NCBI GenBank assembly: GCA_036835325.1
Contig: DAITMF010000040.1
Location: forward strand, 1-29,095
Origin: CAMCHP01 sp036835325
GTDB taxonomy: Bacteria > Bacteroidota > Bacteroidia > Flavobacteriales_D > Sanyastnellaceae
Reading direction: 5' to 3'
DNA: 29,095 nt
Shown: positions 24,310-29,095 of the stretch, one piece after another
How the letters are laid out: each line of letters begins with the position of its first letter
How positions within the stretch are numbered: position 1 is the first letter of the stretch
Position numbers and translations under genes: made by a program
Notes under the pieces: model-generated
Databases searched by the model: none
Seen by the model: only the letters and a program-made list of their open reading frames with translations
Told to the model about the DNA's origin: nothing

Positions 24310-25182
24310 TCAACTCGCTACAACCGTCTTCAGAGCAGCCTCATCGGGCAATGTTTTTAGGATGCCCAAGCGGTGCAGGGTGCTTGCCGCCTCGCGCAAA
24401 TGGCCGAAATCGACGGCGCCAGTGCGGCTAAAACGCACCTGAGCCATCCACTCTTCGGCGTGCTTCACCTTGAGGTCGTAGAGGTGTGCCACGAGCTCAG
24501 CGCCTTCTTCGCCGCTCTCCTCGAGGTCGGAGGCGTACTCGCGTACGATGGCCATAACCTTGTCGACCAGGGCGCGGTTCTCATCGAGGTATTCGTTGCG
24601 TACCACTGCCACGAAGGCCGGCCACGTTGCCGCGAACGTGTCGACCAACCGCAGTTTTTTCTTCTTTACCAGCGGCATGGAGATGTACTTTTCCCAGAGG
24701 AATAGGCGGTCAGGCAGCTCGGTGAGTGTTTTGACGGCACCTTCGGCGTTGCCAACTTCGGTAAAATCGTCGCGCGTGACCGTGCGATTGTGATGATCGG
24801 CGTACATGAAGCCCATGAGGTGCGATCCCGAATAGAAGCGGCTGACCAAGAACGGAGCGTTTCGCAGGGCCTCGACATCGGTCTCGGATTGGCCTCCGGC
24901 GAAGACGCCCCACAGCAGCGGAGAGTCAACGTAGGTCGAGTGAATGGTGCATGGATTGCCTGTGAGGACGCTGTTGAGGGCGCCTTCGGTTAGCAGCAGA
25001 GCCATGTCGGTGCGGTTGTGAAAGAGGGCTTGCGACATTTCGCCGGTTCCACCGGGGGCGTCGGTAAATTCAACGTTAACTCCAATTTCTTCGAAAGCGC
25101 CATCATCGATGGCGAGAATCCACGGCGTGTTGAAGTGCTCTGGCACGCCCATCACGCGGAGGGTAGTTGTGTGTTTGCTCAT
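24310..25182 (-). CDS. Substrate-binding-protein-like protein without signal peptide (NMT1/THI5 / Ca3427-like fold)
   Basis: A 290-residue protein that looks like a type 2 periplasmic-binding fold of the NrtA/SsuA/THI5 group: RVMGVPEHFNTPWILAIDDGAFEEIGVNVEF, then GTGEMSQALFHNRTDMALLLTEGA, typical of the ligand cleft. It resembles the Ca3427-like branch, whose members are often solitary. The start is set at the ATG at 25180-25182 because an exact minus-strand TATCTTTG element lies nine bases upstream; the in-frame upstream extension is a proline-rich 39 residues that would cross the promoter. With this start there is no signal peptide or lipobox, so the protein is probably cytoplasmic. No ABC permease or ATPase partner is adjacent. 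Ligand and role unknown. Confidence 0.82.
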   Translation of the reverse strand: MSKHTTTLRVMGVPEHFNTPWILAIDDGAFEEIGVNVEFTDAPGGTGEMSQALFHNRTDMALLLTEGALNSVLTGNPCTIHSTYVDSPLLWGVFAGGQSETDVEALRNAPFLVSRFYSGSHLMGFMYADHHNRTVTRDDFTEVGNAEGAVKTLTELPDRLFLWEKYISMPLVKKKKLRLVDTFAATWPAFVAVVRNEYLDENRALVDKVMAIVREYASDLEESGEEGAELVAHLYDLKVKHAEEWMAQVRFSRTGAVDFGHLREAASTLHRLGILKTLPDEAALKTVVAS

Positions 25183-25191
25183 AGGAAGGGG

Positions 25192-25199
25192 CAAAGATA
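25192..25199 (-). promoter_or_regulatory. -7 promoter element of the substrate-binding-like gene
   Basis: Minus strand TATCTTTG, exact TAnnTTTG match, nine bases before the ATG at 25182. It decides the start codon, since the longer open frame would place the promoter inside the coding sequence. No TTG is seen at the usual -33 distance. Confidence 0.65.
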
Positions 25200-25455
25200 G
25201 TGGGGTGTGATAAAATAGGGGCGAAGAGAGAGCAGATATGTGGCAGGAAAGGGGTGGGTGGGGGTTGGGTTGCGGGTCTGACGAGTGTTTTTTTCTCACT
25301 CCCGGGCCCCTTATTACGTAGCGTAAGCTACGTAATACCGAGCAGAAAAATTTGCGAATTGATCACATCTCAACCCCCTTTTTCACCCCCGTAGCCCATT
25401 TCTTTACAACCGTTAGAAACCTCTGTTTCGGGTTCCGAATAAGGGCCATACAAAA
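25200..25455. other. Intergenic stretch without a gene
   Basis: About 255 bases between the promoter of the substrate-binding-like gene and the ABC-F terminator. It contains a G-rich patch (25243-25275, GGGGTGGGTGGGGGTTGGG-like), a short GAGTG/CACTC stem around seven Ts, a CCCGGGCCCC block and the perfect inverted repeat at 25312-25337. No credible coding sequence was found. Confidence 0.5.
25312..25337. repeat. Perfect 11-bp inverted repeat with 4-base loop
   Basis: TATTACGTAGC (25312-25322) and GCTACGTAATA (25327-25337) are exact reverse complements around GTAA. No T-run follows on either strand, so it does not look like an intrinsic terminator. It could be a protein-binding palindrome or a small mobile or structural element. 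It is about 110 bases upstream of the promoter of the substrate-binding-like gene. Confidence 0.75.
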
Positions 25456-25495
25456 ATTTCAACCGCACAGATGTTTCGTGCTAACCGGTTGAAAT
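25452..25495 (-). terminator. Intrinsic terminator of the ABC-F gene
   Basis: ATTTCAACCG (25456-25465) pairs perfectly with CGGTTGAAAT (25486-25495). On the minus strand the stem runs into TTTTTG (complement of 25451-25456). It lies about 42 bases past the ABC-F stop codon. The loop is 20 bases. Confidence 0.7.
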
Positions 25496-25536
25496 CAACA
25501 CAGGTAAAAACACGGGTTAGGAGCTCACCCGATCCC

Positions 25537-27177
25537 TTACCCCTTCAAATTCAACTCGGCAATGCTGCGGATACGGTTCCGCTCCAAAAACTCGTCGATC
25601 GTCTCGAAGTGCTCAACAACCCGCCCTTCCTTGAACTCGAACACTTTGTTCGCCAATCCGGCCAAAAATGCGCGGTCGTGCGATACAAGAATGAGTGTGC
25701 CGTCGAAATCAAGCAGGGCCTCCTTGAGAACGTCTTTCGACTTCAGGTCGAGGTGGTTGGTAGGTTCGTCGAGAATGAGCAGGTTCACGGGCTCCAATAA
25801 GAGCTTGACCATGGCCAGTCGGGTGCGCTCGCCACCCGACAGGAAGCCCACCTTCTTGTCGATGTCGTCGCCGCTGAACATGAAACGTCCGAGAATATTC
25901 TTGATCTGGGTACGGATGTCGCCCACAGCCACGCGGTCAACGGTTTCAAACACCGTAAGCTCGGGGTCGAGCAGCGAGGCCTGGTTTTGGGCGAAGTACC
26001 CCACTTTCACGTTGTGGCCCAGCGAACACGATCCGCCGTCAACGTCAATTTCATTCAAAATGGCCTTCACCATGGTCGATTTGCCCTCGCCGTTTCGGCC
26101 GACGAACGCAACCTTTTCGCCGCGGGTAATGCCCATGCTGGCATCGCTGAACACGGTGTGGTCGCCGTAACGTTTAACAACCTCCTTCACGGTGATGGGG
26201 TGGTCGCCCGAGCGCGGTGCAGGCGGAAAACGTAGTTTCAGTGCTGAAGTATCGATTTCATCGACTTCGATGATCTCCATTTTTTCGAGCATGCGCTGGC
26301 GCGACGACACCTGGTTGGTTTTCGAATAGGTGCCTTTGAAGCGCTCAATGAAGAGTTTGTTCTCGGCGATGACCTTTTGCTGTTCGGCCCAGGCTTTCTG
26401 CTGGTGGGCGCGGCGCTCTTCGCGCAGTTGCAGGTAGTGGGTGTAGTTGGCTTTGTAGTCGTACATGCGGCCCATCGTGATTTCGATGGTGCGGTTGGTG
26501 ATGTTGTCGACGAAGGCGCGGTCGTGCGAGATCACCACTACGGCGTTGGCCTTGTTGACAAGAAAATCTTCGAGCCAGATGACCGATTCGATGTCGATGT
26601 GGTTTGTGGGCTCGTCGAGAAGGATGAGGTCAGGCTTGCGCAGGAGAATCTTCGCCAGCTCAATGCGCATGCGCCAGCCACCGCTGAACTCGCTGGTGGG
26701 CCGGTGCAGGTCGTCTTGCTTGAAGCCAAGACCTTTGAGGGCCTTTTCGACTTCAGCGTCGTAATTGACTTCTTCGAGGGCGTAGTACTTCTCACCGAGG
26801 TCGGCCACGCGTTCGATGATGGCCATGTACTCCGGGCTCTCGTAATCGTCACGGGTTTCGAGCTGGGCGTTGAGTTGTTCCATCTCGTCGCGCATCGCGT
26901 ACACGTGTTTGAAGGCCTTGGCGGCCTCCTCGAACACCGTGCATTGGTCTTCGGTGAGAAGGTGCTGCGGGAGGTAAGCGATGACGGCGTCTTTGGGCGC
27001 GCGGACGTGTCCGCGATTGGGTTTTTGAACCCCGGCGATGATTTTCATCAGGGTTGATTTCCCTGCCCCGTTTTTGCCCATGAGGGCGATTTTATCGGTT
27101 GGATTAATGGCGAACGACACCCCGCTGAACAGGGTTTTGCCGCTAAATTCCACCTCGAGGTTGTCGATCGTAATCAT
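25537..27177 (-). CDS. ABC-F family ATP-binding protein (ribosome-associated type)
   Basis: A 546-residue soluble protein with two ABC ATPase domains and no membrane segment, as in ABC-F proteins that act at the ribosomal exit site. Domain 1 has Walker A GKNGAGKST (34-42), signature SGGWR (165-169), Walker B LILLDEPTNH (184-193) and H-loop ISHDR (216-220). Domain 2 has GRNGEGKST (360-368), LSGGE (446-450), LLILDEPTNH (466-475) and VSHDR (498-502). A charged linker rich in Glu, Arg and Gln (about 240-320) joins them, the P-site tRNA interaction motif region. The start ATG at 27175-27177 is fixed by TACCTTTG five bases upstream; a longer frame adds 14 residues across the promoter. All catalytic motifs are intact. 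Whether it is a housekeeping translation factor or an antibiotic-resistance type cannot be told from the sequence. Confidence 0.95.
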   Translation of the reverse strand: MITIDNLEVEFSGKTLFSGVSFAINPTDKIALMGKNGAGKSTLMKIIAGVQKPNRGHVRAPKDAVIAYLPQHLLTEDQCTVFEEAAKAFKHVYAMRDEMEQLNAQLETRDDYESPEYMAIIERVADLGEKYYALEEVNYDAEVEKALKGLGFKQDDLHRPTSEFSGGWRMRIELAKILLRKPDLILLDEPTNHIDIESVIWLEDFLVNKANAVVVISHDRAFVDNITNRTIEITMGRMYDYKANYTHYLQLREERRAHQQKAWAEQQKVIAENKLFIERFKGTYSKTNQVSSRQRMLEKMEIIEVDEIDTSALKLRFPPAPRSGDHPITVKEVVKRYGDHTVFSDASMGITRGEKVAFVGRNGEGKSTMVKAILNEIDVDGGSCSLGHNVKVGYFAQNQASLLDPELTVFETVDRVAVGDIRTQIKNILGRFMFSGDDIDKKVGFLSGGERTRLAMVKLLLEPVNLLILDEPTNHLDLKSKDVLKEALLDFDGTLILVSHDRAFLAGLANKVFEFKEGRVVEHFETIDEFLERNRIRSIAELNLKG

Positions 27178-27182
27178 GGCCG

Positions 27183-27190
27183 CAAAGGTA
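27183..27190 (-). promoter_or_regulatory. -7 promoter element of the ABC-F gene
   Basis: Minus strand TACCTTTG, exact TAnnTTTG match, five bases before the ATG, implying a very short leader. A 7-bp inverted repeat (27195-27201 with 27208-27214, GCCCCAA/TTGGGGC, six-base loop) lies immediately upstream, in the -10 to -35 space. Confidence 0.65.
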
Positions 27191-27194
27191 GTAC

Positions 27195-27214
27195 GCCCCA
27201 AGCCGATTTGGGGC
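27195..27214. promoter_or_regulatory. Inverted repeat abutting the ABC-F promoter
   Basis: GCCCCAA and TTGGGGC separated by GCCGAT. It is positioned between the -7 element and the expected -33 region, so a bound protein would block or position RNA polymerase. It has no T-run on the useful side. Operator function is inferred from position only. Confidence 0.35.
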
Positions 27215-27230
27215 ACCATTGGTCGTTTGA

Positions 27231-27251
27231 TTTTTTGGGGATGGATGGATG
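27231..27251. repeat. T-run plus GGATGGATGGATG motif, copy 3
   Basis: TTTTTTGGGGATGGATGGATG, the third intergenic occurrence of the T-run/GGATGGATGG motif seen at 13626-13640 and 13705-13723. Confidence 0.55.
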
Positions 27252-27260
27252 CTGGATGCC

Positions 27261-27288
27261 AGACTTCAGATGCTAGACATTAGACTGC
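27261..27288. repeat. AGACTTC/AGATGCTAGAC dispersed repeat, copy 1
   Basis: Composed of AGACTTC, the 14-base unit AGATGCTAGACATT and AGACTGC. The stretch 27261-27278 matches 29070-29087 at 17 of 18 positions, so the same repeat family flanks the TetR operon on both sides. Confidence 0.65.
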
Positions 27289-27435
27289 AATGGTGAAAAT
27301 AAGGGCTTTGGGATTCTAACAAGCGATCCGTGTAGTTATCGATTGTTCAAAAAGTTTTAGTTGGCGAAAAAGTCGAAGTCGTTGTGAGGCCAAACCTAAC
27401 CCGGCATTGGTCGCAGCCAAATGAAATTAACCGTC

Positions 27436-27451
27436 TAGACGCGGTCGTTTA
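27436..27451. promoter_or_regulatory. Candidate TetR operator, site 1
   Basis: TAGACGCGGTCGTTTA: half-sites TAGACG and CGTTTA around a four-base spacer, one mismatch from a perfect palindrome. An overlapping CGTCTA half-site at 27432-27437 makes a 10-bp perfect palindrome CGTCTAGACG. It lies in the -20 to -35 region of the TetR promoter. Confidence 0.6.
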
Positions 27452-27466
27452 GTAATGCGTAATTTC

Positions 27467-27474
27467 TACCTTTG
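27467..27474 (+). promoter_or_regulatory. -7 promoter element of the TetR operon
   Basis: TACCTTTG, exact TAnnTTTG match, 26 bases before the TetR ATG. It lies between the two candidate operator sites. Confidence 0.65.
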
Positions 27475-27479
27475 TCTTC

Positions 27480-27495
27480 AAGACGCAACCGTTTA
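27480..27495. promoter_or_regulatory. Candidate TetR operator, site 2
   Basis: AAGACGCAACCGTTTA has the same AGACG-N4-CGTTTA form as site 1 (the two 16-mers AGACGC...GTTTAG at 27437 and 27481 agree at 13 of 16 positions). It covers the predicted transcription start and ends five bases before the TetR ATG; centres of the sites are 44 bp apart. Confidence 0.6.
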
Positions 27496-27500
27496 GAAAA

Positions 27501-28052
27501 ATGCCAAAGATTGTCGCCACAAAGAACAATTGGATTGAACTCGGTTACAAGCTGTTCAGCGAGAAAGGAATTGCCGGAATCGTGGTTGAAAGCATGGCGA
27601 AGAAGCTGGAGGTCAACAAATCGAGTTTCTACTGGCATTTCTCAACGAAGAAGGCCTTCGTTGATGCCATCATCGATTACTGGGAAGCAGAGAGCACATC
27701 GAAGATTGTTTCGGCGGTAGTCAACGAGAACACTTCTCACAATCGGTTCGAGAAACTGATTGAGCTCTCGTTTCTGAAAGACAACGAAATCGACTTCTTC
27801 TTCTACCTCAAAAAATATGCCAGGTCGAATAAAGAACTCACAAGCCGAATCGAAGACTTAGACCGCCAACGCATCGAATTCACTGCATCGATTTTGCAGG
27901 AACTCGGTTATCCTCCTGCAGAAGCCAAGGTAAAGGCAAGTCTTTTTTACAAATACCTGATTGGCTACCACGAGATGATCCGATACAAAGAACAGCGCCG
28001 CAACTACACTGCTGAGGTTGCTGAAGAGTTAAGTCACTTTATACAGTTTTAA
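27501..28052 (+). CDS. TetR/AcrR family transcriptional regulator
   Basis: A 183-residue regulator. The N-terminal helix-turn-helix shows the TetR pattern: ELGYKLFSEKGIAGIVVESMAKKLEVNKSSFYWHF, followed by STKKAFVDAIIDYW (about 14-62). The C-terminal ligand/dimer domain is helical and not assignable to a known inducer class. It heads an operon: the next gene starts one base after its stop, and the third overlaps the second. Two matching quasi-palindromes flank its -7 element, so autorepression of the whole operon is likely. The inducer is perhaps a quinone or other electrophile, given the oxidoreductase downstream; that is inference. Confidence 0.92.
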   Translation: MPKIVATKNNWIELGYKLFSEKGIAGIVVESMAKKLEVNKSSFYWHFSTKKAFVDAIIDYWEAESTSKIVSAVVNENTSHNRFEKLIELSFLKDNEIDFFFYLKKYARSNKELTSRIEDLDRQRIEFTASILQELGYPPAEAKVKASLFYKYLIGYHEMIRYKEQRRNYTAEVAEELSHFIQF

Positions 28053-28053
28053 C

Positions 28054-28437
28054 ATGAAAATGGCACTGATCAGAACCGCAGGGTTCATTAACTTGGCCAC
28101 CGCGCTAATTCATACCGCGGCCGGACAAATTGACCTCGTAAATCCATTGATCGACAGCAACCTTTCTGACCAACAGAAAGCAGAATGGAATGCCGTATGG
28201 CACATCGTGACCATTGTTCTCGTTACTACATCCTTCATGATTTTGAAGGCCGGTTTCGGCAAAGGGGAAACGACAAATTTACATGGCCTTAGAGTTCTAG
28301 GACTGATGTATGTGCTAATGAGTGTTCCGTTCATTGGTTCGGGGGCGTACTTTTCCGTTTTCGCCCCGCAATGGGTGTTGTTACTACCGGTCGGCATCTT
28401 ATTATTGGTTGGTGCCCGAAAAAGAACAGTTGGATGA
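28054..28437 (+). CDS. Small integral membrane protein with four predicted helices, function unknown
   Basis: A 127-residue protein with hydrophobic segments at about 5-25, 46-65, 80-98 and 103-121. It has a conserved-looking H.AAGQIDLVNPL at the end of helix 1 and VWHIVT in helix 2, a pattern I associate with a widespread uncharacterised family of small membrane proteins. It begins one base after the TetR stop and ends in an ATGA overlap with the oxidoreductase gene, so it is co-translated with both. A role with the oxidoreductase at the membrane, for example in quinone or small-molecule handling, is possible but unproven. Confidence 0.8.
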   Translation: MKMALIRTAGFINLATALIHTAAGQIDLVNPLIDSNLSDQQKAEWNAVWHIVTIVLVTTSFMILKAGFGKGETTNLHGLRVLGLMYVLMSVPFIGSGAYFSVFAPQWVLLLPVGILLLVGARKRTVG

Positions 28438-29015
28438 GCAAACGAATCGTATTGGTGAATGGTCACCCCGACAAAGAGAGCTTCAATTTCGCATTGGCAG
28501 CGGCCTACCGCCGTGGAGCCGAGCAATCGGGCGCAGAGTTTCGCGAAATCGTTGTGCGGGATTTGCAGTTCAATCCGAACCTGCAGTTTGGATACCGAAA
28601 GCGCACCGAACTTGAACCTGATCTGATTCGTGCGCAGGAAACCTTGAAATGGGCTGATCACATCGTCTGGGTGTATCCCGTATGGTGGGGAGCTGTTCCG
28701 GCGCTATTGAAAGGGTTTTTAGATCGCGTCTTGCTGCCGGGCTATGCATTCAAGAAGAGAGAGGGCTCGTTGTGGTGGGACAAGTACTTCACCGGTAAAT
28801 CAGCGCGCATCATTTGCACCATGGATCAGCCGCCGTGGTATTATCGCTTGTACTATGGCAGTCCGAGTCATTCAGCCATGAAAAAGCTCACCATGCAGTT
28901 TATAGGTGTTGGTTCAGTGAAAATTACGGCAATTGGTCCAGTGCGCCTTTCAAAAGACCGCTTTCGCGAGAAGTGGTTGCAAAGGGTTGAGCGACTCGGC
29001 AAGCTGAACAAGTGA
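28434..29015 (+). CDS. NAD(P)H oxidoreductase, flavodoxin-like fold (NQO1/Flavodoxin_2 family)
   Basis: A 193-residue cytoplasmic flavoenzyme of the NAD(P)H:quinone oxidoreductase type. KRIVLVNGHPDKESFN (3-18) is the N-terminal flavin phosphate-binding strand and loop, and YPVWWGAVPALLKGFLDRV (81-99) followed by LPGYAF is the family's isoalloxazine-site signature. Its length fits the family. The ATG at 28434 overlaps the membrane-protein stop (ATGA) and gives the canonical N-terminus; an in-frame ATG 21 codons upstream adds residues unlike the family. It likely reduces quinones or related electrophiles by two electrons, controlled by the TetR protein at the head of the operon. The exact substrate is not visible. 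Confidence 0.92.
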   Translation: MSKRIVLVNGHPDKESFNFALAAAYRRGAEQSGAEFREIVVRDLQFNPNLQFGYRKRTELEPDLIRAQETLKWADHIVWVYPVWWGAVPALLKGFLDRVLLPGYAFKKREGSLWWDKYFTGKSARIICTMDQPPWYYRLYYGSPSHSAMKKLTMQFIGVGSVKITAIGPVRLSKDRFREKWLQRVERLGKLNK

Positions 29016-29055
29016 CCGTGACTTCGGGTGGTGCTGATCGACCCGGAGAGTCTGC

Positions 29056-29095
29056 AGATGCTAGACTTCAGACTTCAGATGTTAGACTTCAGATG
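29056..29095. repeat. AGATG(C/T)TAGACTTC repeat array, running off the window end
   Basis: AGATGCTAGACTTC (29056-29069), AGACTTC (29070-29076), AGATGTTAGACTTC (29077-29090), then AGATG to the window edge. Two 14-base units and a 7-base half unit; the same family is seen at 27261-27288. It is truncated by the window, so its full size is unknown. Confidence 0.75.

Noticed and set aside
25183..25299. N-terminal 39-residue extension of the substrate-binding-like protein
   Set aside because: Proline-rich and low in family resemblance, and it would span an exact TAnnTTTG promoter element.
25283..25301. GAGTG/CACTC stem around seven Ts
   Set aside because: Only five base pairs with the T-run in the loop; not a credible terminator or operator.
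27178..27219. N-terminal 14-residue extension of the ABC-F protein
   Set aside because: The extension crosses the TACCTTTG element; ABC-F proteins normally begin with the strand seen at MITIDNLEVEF.
28371..28433. Longer start of the oxidoreductase inside the membrane-protein gene
   Set aside because: The 21 extra residues do not fit the family N-terminus, and the ATGA overlap start gives the canonical one.

Overview
The window looks like chromosomal DNA from a Bacteroidota bacterium, probably Flavobacteriales-like. The basis is two kinds of type IX secretion system (T9SS) C-terminal signal, a PorP/SprF-family protein, a fused MurF-Alr enzyme, a DUF2490-type barrel, and repeated matches to the Bacteroidota -7 promoter element TAnnTTTG close to start codons. 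No tRNA, rRNA, CRISPR array, insertion sequence or phage gene was recognised.

Layout. (1) 89-13399, minus strand: a tightly packed three-gene surface module. It is transcribed as a giant adhesin-like protein of about 3395 residues (signal peptide, IgGFc-binding-like head, 31 tandem repeats of about 88 residues, gliding-motility-type CTD), then a PorP/SprF-family outer-membrane protein, then an OmpA/TPR/PD40 lattice protein. In T9SS biology, type B CTD substrates depend on PorP/SprF partners, so this reads as a substrate with its own secretion and anchoring proteins. (2) 13727-16390, minus: a secreted S8 peptidase with a type A T9SS tail, closed by a strong terminator. (3) 16486-19625, minus: thymidine kinase overlapping a MurF-Alr fusion. 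(4) 19674-24257, plus: a lipoprotein, a DUF2490 barrel and a 1148-residue outer-membrane barrel of unknown function, starting from a very compact divergent promoter shared with tdk. (5) 24310-25182, minus: a signal-less orphan substrate-binding-like protein. (6) 25537-27177, minus: an ABC-F ATPase. (7) 27501-29015, plus: a TetR regulator, a four-helix membrane protein and a flavodoxin-fold NAD(P)H oxidoreductase in one operon, with two matching quasi-palindromes around the promoter that are good candidates for the TetR operator.

Most worth following up are the giant repeat protein with its secretion partners (including one repeat with an extra cysteine pair), the S8 peptidase with Glu where the catalytic Asp is expected, the TetR operator pair, the large uncharacterised barrel cluster, and short dispersed intergenic repeats. 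Functions come from motif recognition by eye. No database search was run.
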